A DNA stretch of 26,199 nucleotides, from the NCBI GenBank assembly GCA_017428805.1, contig JAFRQC010000079.1, forward strand, positions 1 to 26,199, written 5' to 3'. Both the position numbers and the translations under genes were made by a program. The notes beneath the pieces were generated by a model. That model made no database searches and was not told the DNA's origin. It was given only the letters and a program-made list of their open reading frames with translations. The stretch comes from Prevotella sp. (GTDB lineage: Bacteria; Bacteroidota; Bacteroidia; Bacteroidales; Bacteroidaceae). Of the stretch, positions 1-6,757 are shown piece by piece. Numbering within the stretch: the stretch's first letter is position 1; each line of letters starts with the position of its first letter.

Positions 1-2
1 CC

Positions 3-104
3 GAAGCAGCCATCAAGAGAGCAAAGAGTGGTGATTGGAGCGGATGGATATCTGAAAGCCAGTCGCGCGAGAACCTCTATAAGAAGTATCCATGGCTCAG
101 GTAA
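3..104 (+). CDS. C-terminal end of a putative antitoxin (5' truncated by window edge)
   Basis: An open frame enters from the left edge and stops at TAA 102-104, giving about 33 residues that end in KKYPWLR. The frame overlaps the ATG of the RelE/ParE-like gene by 13 bp, the usual arrangement of an antitoxin gene followed by its toxin. The visible residues (charged, with WSGWISESQS) are too few to name a family. The antitoxin role is inferred from position only. The real start lies outside the window. Confidence 0.55.
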   Translation, partial: EAAIKRAKSGDWSGWISESQSRENLYKKYPWLR

Positions 105-409
105 AGTGGACTGACGAGGCAGACGCTCTTTTCGATAAATACATCATGAATGCTTTCGTGGAGTATGGTCGTAAAACCTCCATGAGATGGCTGAATGAAC
201 GTATTAAGATGGCGGATCGCTTGGTGAATCATCCTACATCGTATCCTCCAGAAGAGTTGCTTTCAGACAGGGATATATGTTTCCGCAGCCATCAGATTAT
301 GGGCAGATTTAAGTTCGTACATTATTACGATGAAGAAATGGATACTGTATTTATTGTAGACATCTGGGACATGAAGATGAATCCCAAAACTCTGATCAAG
401 AGAATATAA
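92..409 (+). CDS. RelE/ParE-family toxin
   Basis: A 105-residue protein of the size and layout of RelE/ParE toxins: an N-terminal helical half (KWTDEADALFDKYI, then a helix with RKTSMRWLNERIKMADRL) and a C-terminal beta half with FVHYYDEEMDTVFIVDIWD and the closing MNPKTLIKRI. The VFIVDIWDMKMNP strand is typical of Bacteroidetes members. Family members are mRNA interferases (RelE) or gyrase poisons (ParE); the sequence does not show which. The ATG overlaps the end of the upstream frame by 13 bp, so the two are probably translationally coupled. Nothing looks broken, so the toxin is likely intact. A conserved non-coding element begins 12 bp after the stop. Confidence 0.82.
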   Translation: MAQVKWTDEADALFDKYIMNAFVEYGRKTSMRWLNERIKMADRLVNHPTSYPPEELLSDRDICFRSHQIMGRFKFVHYYDEEMDTVFIVDIWDMKMNPKTLIKRI

Positions 410-420
410 TATAATAATGT

Positions 421-464
421 GTAACTCTAAAACAAATCGCTTATGGTGACATAGCAAAGACAAA
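421..464 (+). repeat. Toxin-downstream element, copy A (inverted partner at 25053-25098)
   Basis: Positions 433-464 are identical over 32 bp to the reverse complement of 25053-25084. The preceding 12 bases (421-432) match 25085-25098 with two single-base insertions. Both copies lie just after a toxin gene (RelE/ParE here, PIN there). The element can fold as a small hairpin, TATG-GTGA-CATA, with a GNRA-type loop at about 442-453. Confidence 0.85.
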
Positions 465-500
465 GAAAAGAAATATACGTTGAAGCGTCCGCTGAATCTT

Positions 501-620
501 GTATTCTGAAATTCGCCAAAAATTTAAGAATGCTGCAAGAGTAAGGTAGATGGTTCGCGCCCGAGGGCGTGGGCTTTACTCGTTTAGGCAGCATAGGTGT
601 TTGGCGATACCTCAGAATAC
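501..620 (+). ncRNA. Candidate structured RNA / cruciform: nested imperfect hairpin
   Basis: Five helices nest in order: GTATTCTG 501-508 with CAGAATAC 613-620 (8 bp); TCGCCAAA 513-520 with TTTGGCGA 600-607 (8 bp); ATGCTGC 530-536 with GCAGCAT 588-594 (7 bp); 539-547 with 573-581 (9 bp including two G-U pairs); and an apical CGCC-CGAG-GGCG at 558-569. Internal loops separate the helices. A terminator-like hairpin follows at 619-653. No convincing ORF lies here. I do not recognise it as tmRNA, SRP RNA or RNase P RNA. Alternatives are a 6S-like RNA, a decayed inverted repeat, or a recombination hairpin. Strand is inferred from the terminator and the upstream toxin gene. Confidence 0.55.
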
Positions 621-653
621 GTAAGCGAAGTAAATTGCTCACGTTTTCTTTTT
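619..653 (+). terminator. Intrinsic terminator-like hairpin
   Basis: ACGTAAGC (619-626) pairs with GCTCACGT (637-644) with one A-C mismatch, and TTTTCTTTTT follows on the plus strand. It would end transcripts from the toxin operon or from the structured element just upstream. Confidence 0.55.
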
Positions 654-731
654 GTCTATATTTAATAAACGCAAACATAATTTCCCCATCTGTCTATGTC
701 TCGATTAATTGCAATATAGGAAACCAACAAG

Positions 732-1637
732 ATGAAAAGAAGAGAAGTATCAATCGGAAGATCAAGTTCTTGTGACATCTGTCTGAATAAGAGTTATGAA
801 TATGCTAGCACCTATCATGGCACTATTTATTGTGAAGGGGACAAATTCTTTTTCAAAGATACGAGTACAAACGGAACAATCATCAACAATAAGTTTGTTC
901 ACAAAATGACTGTTCAAATTGAACGAGGAGACGAGATATTGATTGCAGGCAAATACCCTATTAGATGGAGCCAAATAGAATCTTGCATAAATTCTTTCGA
1001 AGTTCCATTCAAAAGAACTAAGCTGAAAATTTCTTTTTGCAGTAATTGTGAAAACAAGCAAAAATACCATTTTAATTTCAGCCTGTTTCTTATATATGTG
1101 TGTATATTTGTACTTATTGGAATCCTAGGTTATCAATGTGGAAGAAACAGAATAAAAGTCCCCTCTAAGATTGATAACGAATTGAACGAGAAAATCAAAG
1201 CCCAAGATAAAGTAGAAATGGAGGAAAAACTTAAAAAGAGTAGTAATGATTATATAGAAGATGCTTTAAGAAGGGCGGTTTCAGAAGGAAAGAAACATTT
1301 GCCGGTAAAATATGATGAATTTTTATTCTCTGATATAATTCTCAATAATAACGCAGTAATTTTTTTATATCTAATGGACGATGATGAGTATAACTTCTAT
1401 TTTGATAGGATATCATCAAAACAACTCGAACTTTTTAAAGAAGAAATAATTAAGAATGCTTTTGAATCAAAAAAAGACATTAAACAATTTGTTCTTTATT
1501 GTGCAGCATCTAATAGACTTATCATATATAGAATAAAATCGAAGAAATTCAAGCTGAAACAAATAGACATAAAATTCGACTACAAAGAATTCATGCATCG
1601 TTTGTCTAATTATGAAAATTATGGACGACCTTATTGA
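732..1637 (+). CDS. FHA-domain single-pass membrane protein
   Basis: The N-terminus has the FHA signature: GRSSSCD at residues 9-15, a His-Gly pair at 29-30 and DTSTNGTIINN at 43-53, the phosphothreonine-binding loops. A cysteine pair (CSNC, 103-106) precedes a hydrophobic segment at about 114-137, which is a single transmembrane helix. A charged, Lys-rich domain of about 160 residues with no recognised family follows. The expected topology is a cytoplasmic FHA domain with the C-terminal domain outside the membrane. FHA domains read Ser/Thr phosphorylation or scaffold secretion and signalling complexes; no kinase or secretion gene is visible nearby. The gene is much more AT-rich than pheS-rplT and sits between repeat-rich regions, which suggests acquisition by transfer. 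Confidence 0.8.
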   Translation: MKRREVSIGRSSSCDICLNKSYEYASTYHGTIYCEGDKFFFKDTSTNGTIINNKFVHKMTVQIERGDEILIAGKYPIRWSQIESCINSFEVPFKRTKLKISFCSNCENKQKYHFNFSLFLIYVCIFVLIGILGYQCGRNRIKVPSKIDNELNEKIKAQDKVEMEEKLKKSSNDYIEDALRRAVSEGKKHLPVKYDEFLFSDIILNNNAVIFLYLMDDDEYNFYFDRISSKQLELFKEEIIKNAFESKKDIKQFVLYCAASNRLIIYRIKSKKFKLKQIDIKFDYKEFMHRLSNYENYGRPY

Positions 1638-1679
1638 CTCAATTACAGCAAAGGGGCTGGCCCTATGTGAGGTAAGGGC

Positions 1680-1860
1680 GTGACAATTGGGACAATTGGA
1701 CAGCCGTTTTTGTGCATAGGAAGGAGTGGGAGAAGAGAAGAAATGAAACAAGTAGAATGATATTAATAGAATCATAGATATAGGATCATAATCATATCAT
1801 CATACTCTCTTCTCTGCTTTTGGGGAGAAAAAATGCATTGTCTTTTGTCCCAATTGTCAC
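1680..1860. mobile_element. MITE-like element with 16-bp terminal inverted repeats
   Basis: GTGACAATTGGGACAA at 1680-1695 is the exact reverse complement of 1845-1860. Purine-rich GAGAAGAGAAG near 1732 can also pair with CTCTTCTCTG near 1807. No ORF or transposase is inside and no clear target-site duplication is visible at the ends. A partial copy of the right end is repeated at 2123-2158. It could be a non-autonomous element or simply a hairpin repeat. Confidence 0.45.
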
Positions 1861-2122
1861 ACGCAAGGTTGAGTGATAGTTATTAAGGCGTTAAGACGTT
1901 GAGGCGCTTGAGGTGGTGGAAAGCGTCTCAGCGTCTTAGTGTCTTAATGTCTTTTTTGGATAACGGAGAGCCACTCACAGACATAATAGTTAATATATAT
2001 TAATATTATATATTATATATAAGGTACGTGAGATTTGCTGTGTGAGAGATCGGCTTGTGGGATATAGTGAAAAATGCAAAAGACGGTAAGACGTTTAAGA
2101 CGCACTAAAATAAGGAAGAGGT

Positions 2123-2158
2123 GAGAAAAAATGCATTGTCTTTTGTCCTAATTGTCAC
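2123..2158 (+). repeat. Direct repeat of 1825-1860
   Basis: The two 36-bp segments begin GAGAAAAAATGCATTG and end AATTGTCAC; they differ only at one C/T position in the middle. This is a solo copy of the right end of the MITE-like unit. Confidence 0.8.
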
Positions 2159-2250
2159 AACATAGGTATAGTGATTGCTTGTAATGTATGAAAATAATTG
2201 ACGTTGCGAATTGTCGGTAAGAAAACTCGGAGTTTAAACGGATTAAAGTG

Positions 2251-2320
2251 GAAGTTTAATTAGGGGAAAGTCGGAGTTTAGTCCGTTTAAAGTCCGACTT
2301 TCCTAAGTTTAAAAACGGGG
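2251..2320 (+). repeat. Dispersed GTTTAGTC-rich repeat with palindrome
   Basis: It contains an 11-bp perfect inverted repeat, GGAAAGTCGGA (2265-2275) with TCCGACTTTCC (2293-2303). The whole segment is similar to 25777-25853 in the same orientation: both start GAAGTTTA, carry alternating GTTTAGTC/AAAGTC units and end AAACGGG. The second copy has lost the perfect palindrome. Confidence 0.6.
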
Positions 2321-2420
2321 TTTTGTAAGAGGTTGATAATCAGATATATACAAATGCGCGGAAGAAATGTTAGATTATTTGAAATATTTTGACAAGCATA
2401 AAGGGCTTCAAGAGCCTGAG

Positions 2421-2468
2421 ATATAAAAAAGAGCACGGGATTTGATTCCTATGCTCCTATTTTTATAT
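2421..2468 (-). terminator. pheS terminator
   Basis: GAGCA (2431-2435) pairs with TGCTC (2452-2456), and GGA (2438-2440) with TCC (2447-2449), separated by a 2x2 internal loop. Read on the minus strand, the stem is followed by TTTTTTAT. It lies 20-65 bp past the pheS stop. Confidence 0.65.
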
Positions 2469-2487
2469 CTGAAAAGTCGCTTATTCC

Positions 2488-3549
2488 TTATCCGGCGGCC
2501 TCAAATTCCTCAAGGAAGCGGGTATCGTTCTCTGAGAACATGCGGAGGTCTGAGACGCGGTACTTCAGGTTGGTGATGCGCTCGACACCCATACCAAAGG
2601 CATAGCCGCTGTACTCCTTGGAGTCGATGCCACAGAGCTCCAGCACGTTGGGATCAACCATACCACAACCGAGGATCTCCACCCAGCCAGTGTGTTTGCA
2701 GAATCCGCAGCCCTCACCGCCACAGATGAAGCAGGAGATGTCCATCTCGGCACTGGGCTCCGTGAAGGGGAAGTAGGAGGGACGCAGGCGGATATCGGTG
2801 TCTGGGCCAAACATCTCACGGGCAAACGACAGCAGCACCTGCTTGAGGTCTGTGAAGGAGACGTTCTTGTCGATATAGAGTCCCTCTACCTGATGGAAGA
2901 AGCAGTGGGCACGGGCTGTGATGGCCTCGTTGCGATAGACACGGCCTGGGCAGATGACGCGGATGGGACTTGTGAGCTTGCCGTCCTCAGTGTGCATCTG
3001 TTCCATGATGCGGGCCTGGACTGAAGAGGTGTGTGAGCGCAGCAGGATGTTCTTGGTCACATCGTTGGGATGCTGTGAGACGAAGAAGGTGTCCTGCATA
3101 TCACGGGCAGGATGATCAGCTGCGAAGTTCATCTTAGTGAACACATGCAGGTCGTCTTCCACCTCAGGACCGTCAGCCAGGACGAAGCCCATACGGGAGA
3201 AGATGTCGATGATCTCATTGGTGACGATGGTCAGGGGATGGCGTGTGCCCAGCTTGATGGGGTAGGGAGTGCGTGTCAGGTCGATGGCCTCATCAGATGA
3301 CTCCTGCGACTGGCAGTCCTCACGCAGCTGGTTGATGCGCTCTGTAGCCAACGTCTTCAGTTCGTTGATCTTCATACCTACGGTCTTCTTCTGGTCGGCA
3401 GCCACCTCACGGAAGTCATTCATCAGGGCCGTGATCTCACCTTTCTTACTGAGATATTTCAGGCGCAACTGCTCTACCTCATCAGCGTTTTTCGCACTCA
3501 GTTCCTGCACCTCTTTGAGCAGGTCATCTATCTTGTCAATGATACTCAT
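2488..3549 (-). CDS. pheS: Phenylalanine--tRNA ligase alpha subunit
   Basis: This is the catalytic subunit of the (alpha-beta)2 enzyme that charges tRNA-Phe, 353 residues and normal for the family. The N-terminal coiled-coil arm (MSIIDKIDDLLKEVQ to about residue 85) binds tRNA. The class II core follows: motif 1 region GFVLADGPEVEDD, motif 2 GRVYRNEAITARAHCFFHQVEG, and motif 3 GFGMGVERI near the end. A cysteine cluster (CFICGGEGCGFCKHTGW) sits before motif 3, as in many bacterial PheS. The start is the ATG at 3549, because the longer frame upstream contains the promoter -7 box (3577-3584). pheT is not adjacent, as is common in Bacteroidetes. Confidence 0.96.
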   Translation of the reverse strand: MSIIDKIDDLLKEVQELSAKNADEVEQLRLKYLSKKGEITALMNDFREVAADQKKTVGMKINELKTLATERINQLREDCQSQESSDEAIDLTRTPYPIKLGTRHPLTIVTNEIIDIFSRMGFVLADGPEVEDDLHVFTKMNFAADHPARDMQDTFFVSQHPNDVTKNILLRSHTSSVQARIMEQMHTEDGKLTSPIRVICPGRVYRNEAITARAHCFFHQVEGLYIDKNVSFTDLKQVLLSFAREMFGPDTDIRLRPSYFPFTEPSAEMDISCFICGGEGCGFCKHTGWVEILGCGMVDPNVLELCGIDSKEYSGYAFGMGVERITNLKYRVSDLRMFSENDTRFLEEFEAAG

Positions 3550-3576
3550 AATTACGATTTTTATCAAATTTGCGTG

Positions 3577-3584
3577 CAAAGGTA
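3577..3584 (-). promoter_or_regulatory. -7 box of the pheS promoter
   Basis: TACCTTTG on the minus strand, 27 bp before the pheS ATG, matches TAnnTTTG. The -33 box is not clear. Confidence 0.6.
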
Positions 3585-3680
3585 CAACAAAAAGTGTAAA
3601 GTGAAGAGTGAAAAGTGAAAAATTTGCTGCCGCGCGATAAAAAATAGGTGTAATGATGTGCATATTTATAAAATTTGTAG

Positions 3681-3688
3681 TAATTTTG
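3681..3688 (+). promoter_or_regulatory. -7 box of the DUF4348 gene promoter
   Basis: TAATTTTG, followed by CCG, lies 43 bp before the ATG at 3732 and fits TAnnTTTG. No good -33 TTTG is seen at the expected distance. Confidence 0.5.
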
Positions 3689-3731
3689 CCGAAAAATTTG
3701 AGAGTATCGTTGATAACGAACTGATAGGGTT

Positions 3732-4574
3732 ATGAGAAAGTATCTTTGGCCGATGCTGTTATGCCTGCTGCTGACGTTCTCCTGTACGGGGAAGAAGGCA
3801 GGCGTGGAGATGGAGGTTCCGTCAGACTCTGTGGCAGACTCGTCGCAGGTGGTGATAGAAGACACGCTGGAGCAGCTGATCACTGAGACTCCGATGCCCA
3901 GGGCGGCTGATGCATATTTCGATGACTTTATATTCAATTTCACAGCCAACAAGCGTTTGCAGTTTGAGCGCATCATTTTCCCCCTGCGGGTGACTGAGGC
4001 TGACGGCAAGACACAGATGACGGAGAAGTCGCAGTGGAAGATGGAGCACCTGTTTATGCGTCAGGGCTACTACACGCTGCTCTTTGATGACGATGCCCAG
4101 ATGTCGCATATGAAGGACACAGCCGTAAATGAGGCCATCGTGGAGAAGATTATGCTGAGGAAGAACCAGGTGAAGAACTACTTCTTCCATCGAGTGCGTG
4201 GTGCCTGGATGATGTATGAGGTGCGGACGACACCTGTGGAGGAGAATGCCAATGCCTCGTTCCTCTCATTCTATAAGCGTTTCACCACAGACAGCGTCTT
4301 CCAGGTGCAGAGCATCAATGAGACGGTGGAGTTCGTGGGGCCTGATCCTGATGATGACTTCAACGTGATGGAGGGCGTGATCACCCCAGACACTTGGGAG
4401 GCCTTCGCACCGCAGTTGCCAGGCAAGGTGCTCTATAACATCGTCTATGGCAAGCCTGAGACGAAGGGCAACAAGAAGATCTTCCTGATGCGTGGTGTGT
4501 CAAACGGTCTGGAAGTGGAACTGCGATTCAAGAAGGTCGGCGGCAAATGGCTGCTGATGAAGATGACCACATAG
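3732..4574 (+). CDS. DUF4348-type lipoprotein
   Basis: The 280-residue protein begins with a lipoprotein signal peptide (MRKYLWPMLLCLLLTFSC, acylated Cys18), so it is probably membrane-anchored on the periplasmic side or at the outer membrane. After a Ser/Asp/Glu-rich linker comes one globular domain from about residue 60 to the end, starting YFDDFIFNFTANKRLQFERI with FPLRV after it, which I recognise as the DUF4348 family of Bacteroidales. The domain has no known activity; its FLMRGVSNGLEVELRFKKVGGKWLLMKM end resembles NTF2-like folds, which is a weak inference. The gene stands alone between the divergent pheS promoter and a repeat before murB. Confidence 0.8.
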   Translation: MRKYLWPMLLCLLLTFSCTGKKAGVEMEVPSDSVADSSQVVIEDTLEQLITETPMPRAADAYFDDFIFNFTANKRLQFERIIFPLRVTEADGKTQMTEKSQWKMEHLFMRQGYYTLLFDDDAQMSHMKDTAVNEAIVEKIMLRKNQVKNYFFHRVRGAWMMYEVRTTPVEENANASFLSFYKRFTTDSVFQVQSINETVEFVGPDPDDDFNVMEGVITPDTWEAFAPQLPGKVLYNIVYGKPETKGNKKIFLMRGVSNGLEVELRFKKVGGKWLLMKMTT

Positions 4575-4621
4575 GAAAGTTGAAAAGGTGAAAAAGTGAA
4601 AAATTAGCTACCGCACTGAAG

Positions 4622-4660
4622 TAATCATAAAGTTCAAAGCTCAAAGTTCAAAGTTGAAAG
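4622..4660 (+). repeat. Head-plus-heptamer repeat before murB, containing its start codon
   Basis: It has the fixed head TAATCATAAAG and then four degenerate units of TTCAAAG/CTCAAAG type. Exact-length relatives occur at 5704-5742 and 14270-14308. The TTG start of murB (4654-4656) is inside the last unit. Confidence 0.8.
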
Positions 4661-5703
4661 ATATACAGAATTATAGTCTGAAGGAGCATAATACATTTGG
4701 CATCGACGCCAAGTGCAGACGGTTCATAGAGTTTGAAGACGATGATGAAGCCGTTGAGGTGGCCAAGATCTTGCGTGAATCAGCTACACCTTATATAATA
4801 ATAGGTGGAGGCAGCAACCTCCTGCTGACGAAAGACTTTGATGGCATCGTAGTGCGCTCAGGCATCAAGGGGCATTACTTTGAGGAGCCAGGGGACAGGA
4901 GTCTGGAGTCAGGAGACAGGAGTCAGGAGTCAGTAGCCAGAATGACCTGTGGCAGTGGTGAGGTGTGGGACGATATGGTCGCTACCAGCATCAAGGCAGG
5001 GTATTACGGTATGGAGAACCTCTCGCTGATTCCTGGCGATGTGGGTGCTTCGGTTGTGCAGAACATTGGGGCATACGGCGTGGAAGCTAAGGATCTGATC
5101 GTCAGTGTGGAGGCTGTGGAGATTGCAACGGGACAGGTAGTGACCATCTCAGGCAAGGACTGCGGCTATGGTTATCGGCAGAGCAAGTTCAAGCAGGAGT
5201 GGAAGAACCGTTATCTGATTACCCACGTCACCTATCAGCTCTCTACGTCTTTCCAGCCGCATCTGGATTATGGCAATATCCGTCAGGAATTAGAGAAGAA
5301 GGGCATCACAGAGCCTACCGCCCAGCAGGTGCGCGATATCATCATAGATATCAGGAATGCCAAATTGCCCGATCCAAAGGTGATGGGTAATGCCGGCAGT
5401 TTCTTTATGAATCCCATCGTCCCAAAAGACAAATATGAGACGCTCGCAGCCCAGTATCCTACGATGCCTCATTATGAGGTAGATGGTAGTTATGAGAAGA
5501 TTCCTGCAGGCTGGATGATAGAGCAGTGTGGCTGGAAGGGAAAGAGTCTGGGCCGTGCTGGTGTCCACGATAAGCAGGCGCTGGTGCTTGTGAACCGTGG
5601 TGGTGCCACTGGAGCTGAGATTGTCGCCCTCTGTGATGCCATCCGCAAAGACGTAAAGACAAAATTCGACATTGACATCCACCCGGAAGTCAATATCATT
5701 TAG
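4654..5703 (+). CDS. murB: UDP-N-acetylenolpyruvoylglucosamine reductase
   Basis: MurB uses NADPH and FAD to make UDP-MurNAc for peptidoglycan. The FAD-binding part has IIIGGGSNLLLTKDFDG (48-64), LSLIPGDVGASVVQNIGAYG (123-142) and YGYRQSKFK (172-180). The proton-donor serine is in GNAGSFFMNP (245-254, Ser249), and the C-terminal glutamate is in IHPEVNII (Glu345). The start is TTG at 4654: it gives the family N-terminus (MKDIQNYSLKEHNTFGI), and no ATG or GTG lies in frame between it and the stop at 4597. Residues 79-95, rich in DRSxES, are encoded by a dispersed repeat and are absent from ordinary MurB; they fall in a surface loop before RMTCGSGEVWDD, so activity is probably kept. Confidence 0.95.
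   Translation: MKDIQNYSLKEHNTFGIDAKCRRFIEFEDDDEAVEVAKILRESATPYIIIGGGSNLLLTKDFDGIVVRSGIKGHYFEEPGDRSLESGDRSQESVARMTCGSGEVWDDMVATSIKAGYYGMENLSLIPGDVGASVVQNIGAYGVEAKDLIVSVEAVEIATGQVVTISGKDCGYGYRQSKFKQEWKNRYLITHVTYQLSTSFQPHLDYGNIRQELEKKGITEPTAQQVRDIIIDIRNAKLPDPKVMGNAGSFFMNPIVPKDKYETLAAQYPTMPHYEVDGSYEKIPAGWMIEQCGWKGKSLGRAGVHDKQALVLVNRGGATGAEIVALCDAIRKDVKTKFDIDIHPEVNII
4891..4936 (+). repeat. GGAGTCAGGAGACAGG-type repeat inside murB
   Basis: Near-tandem units of GGAGTCA/GGAGACA are read in frame as residues 79-95 of MurB. A related array on the opposite strand is in frame in the primase gene (19386-19420). Confidence 0.75.
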
Positions 5704-5742
5704 TAATCATAAAGCTCAAAGTTCAAAGCTCAAAGTTCAAAG
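5704..5742 (+). repeat. Head-plus-heptamer repeat between murB and the MBL gene
   Basis: This 39-bp copy (head TAATCATAAAG, then CTCAAAG/TTCAAAG alternating) is identical to 14270-14308. It fills all but four bases of the gap between murB and the next ATG. Confidence 0.85.
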
Positions 5743-5746
5743 TATA

Positions 5747-6508
5747 ATGAGGCTTACATTCTTGGGAACGGGAACATCTTGCGGCGTACCAGTCATCGGT
5801 TGCCAGTGTGAGGTCTGCCAGAGCAAGGACCCACGTGACAAGCGTCTGCGCTGTTCTGCTTTGGTGGAGACAGACACCACTCGTCTGCTTATAGACTGTG
5901 GGCCTGATTTCCGTCAGCAGATTCTGCCTCAGCCCTTCCGCAAGATCGACGGCATCTTGATTACTCATTCCCACTACGACCATATGGGAGGTATGGACGA
6001 TATCCGTCCTTATTGCCAGTTTGGAGAGATGAATGTCTATGCTGATCCCAAGGCGAAGGAGGCAATGCTGGAGATGCTGCCTTACTGCTTTGCTGCACAT
6101 CGTTATCCTGGTGTGCCTGCCATCGGACTGCATGAGATTCTGCCGCATCATCCTCTGCACATCGGCGACCTTGACATTATGCCCATTGAGGTGATGCACG
6201 GCAAACTGCCCATCCTTGGCTATCGCATAGGTCCGCTGACCTATATCACAGATATGAAGACCATCGATGATTCTGAGCTGCCTTATCTGGAAGGCACACA
6301 GCTGCTGGTGGTCAATGCCCTCCGTTTCACCAAACCTCACCATTCCCATCAGTTGGTGGATGATGCCGTTGCTTTCGCCAAAAGGGTAGGAGTCCCCAAG
6401 ACTTTGCTGATCCACATGTGTCACGATATTGGTCTGCATGAACAGGTCAACAAGATTCTTCCAGAGGGAATCGATTTAGCCTACGACGGGCAGATTGTGA
6501 CGCTTTAA
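5747..6508 (+). CDS. MBL-fold metallo-hydrolase, PhnP-like
   Basis: The 253-residue protein starts MRLTFLGTGTSCGVP and carries a Cys-rich zinc motif GCQCEVCQS (18-26), as in PhnP-type enzymes, followed by the metal site HSHYDHMGG (74-82). Later metal ligands are likely in VMHGKLP and YITDMK. The family hydrolyses phosphodiester bonds, for example in cyclic ribose phosphates; the true substrate is unknown, and no phn genes are nearby. The start is the ATG at 5747: the longer frame would overlap the end of murB and translate the dispersed repeat. It probably follows murB in one transcript. Confidence 0.88.
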   Translation: MRLTFLGTGTSCGVPVIGCQCEVCQSKDPRDKRLRCSALVETDTTRLLIDCGPDFRQQILPQPFRKIDGILITHSHYDHMGGMDDIRPYCQFGEMNVYADPKAKEAMLEMLPYCFAAHRYPGVPAIGLHEILPHHPLHIGDLDIMPIEVMHGKLPILGYRIGPLTYITDMKTIDDSELPYLEGTQLLVVNALRFTKPHHSHQLVDDAVAFAKRVGVPKTLLIHMCHDIGLHEQVNKILPEGIDLAYDGQIVTL

Positions 6509-6581
6509 TAGTAAAAAAGTGTTTAATACCACGTTTAATAGTTAATAAGTCTTTAATATTGACATTTTTTCGGTAAAAATG

Positions 6582-6612
6582 TTTGGTGGATAGAATAATA
6601 GTCGTATCTTTG
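6582..6612 (+). promoter_or_regulatory. Strong consensus promoter of a candidate small RNA
   Basis: TTTGG (6582-6586) and TATCTTTG (6605-6612) are 18 bp apart, a near-ideal Bacteroidetes -33/-7 pair. The genes downstream face the other way, so it cannot serve an adjacent CDS. Confidence 0.75.
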
Positions 6613-6618
6613 CAATGT

Positions 6619-6684
6619 GTTTTTCATAGTATTAGATTTAAGGTTAACAAAGGTTTGGGGTCACAGCGGTGACCCATTTTTTTT
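6619..6684 (+). ncRNA. Candidate free-standing small RNA of about 66 nt
   Basis: The unit runs from a predicted start about 7 bp past a consensus -7 box to a T-tract. The first ~38 nt (including CATAGTATTAGATTTAAGG) are AT-rich and unstructured, and GGGTCAC-AGCG-GTGACCC follows. No ORF of useful length is inside. From memory, the single-stranded segment resembles promoter-linked sequences repeated in other Prevotella genomes, but I cannot confirm this or give an RNA family. The transcription start is inferred from promoter spacing. Confidence 0.6.
6658..6684 (+). terminator. Intrinsic terminator of the candidate small RNA
   Basis: GGGTCAC (6658-6664) pairs perfectly with GTGACCC (6669-6675) around an AGCG loop, and eight T follow at 6677-6684. 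Confidence 0.8.
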
Positions 6685-6700
6685 GTCTATACGTCAAAAC

Positions 6701-6731
6701 TCACCAAAAATCCGCTGACCTGTGATCAGCG
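6701..6731 (-). terminator. Probable terminator of the YtxH/holin-X operon
   Basis: CGCTGA (6713-6718) pairs with TCAGCG (6726-6731) around a 7-nt loop. Reading the minus strand, GATTTTTGG follows. It lies 27 bp past the last stop codon of the operon. Confidence 0.5.
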
Positions 6732-6757
6732 TCTTAGTGTCTGAACGTCTTAGTGTC

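Larger units (their letters stand above)
1638..2487. other. Gene-free repeat-rich stretch
   Basis: No credible ORF is present in about 850 bp. It holds a MITE-like unit (1680-1860), a solo copy of its right end (2123-2158), stretches built from degenerate AAGACGTT/GTCTTAGTG units (about 1881-1952 and 2080-2105, related to 6729-6765), an AT-only tract near 1988-2022, an imperfect palindrome (2265-2303), and the pheS terminator. Confidence 0.7.

Noticed and set aside
501..620. Nested hairpin as tmRNA, SRP RNA or RNase P RNA
   Set aside because: It lacks the SRP GGAAG/AGCAG motif, a tmRNA tag frame and tRNA-like ends, and RNase P core motifs.
569..775. A 68-codon plus-strand frame
   Set aside because: It lies in the structured element and its terminator and overlaps the FHA start; the translation is not protein-like.
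4622..4660. Heptamer arrays as a CRISPR
   Set aside because: Units are 7 bp, have no unique spacers of constant length, and no cas genes are present.
5723..6439. A 238-codon minus-strand frame
   Set aside because: Antisense to the PhnP-like hydrolase, whose zinc motifs are clear; the shadow frame has no recognisable features.
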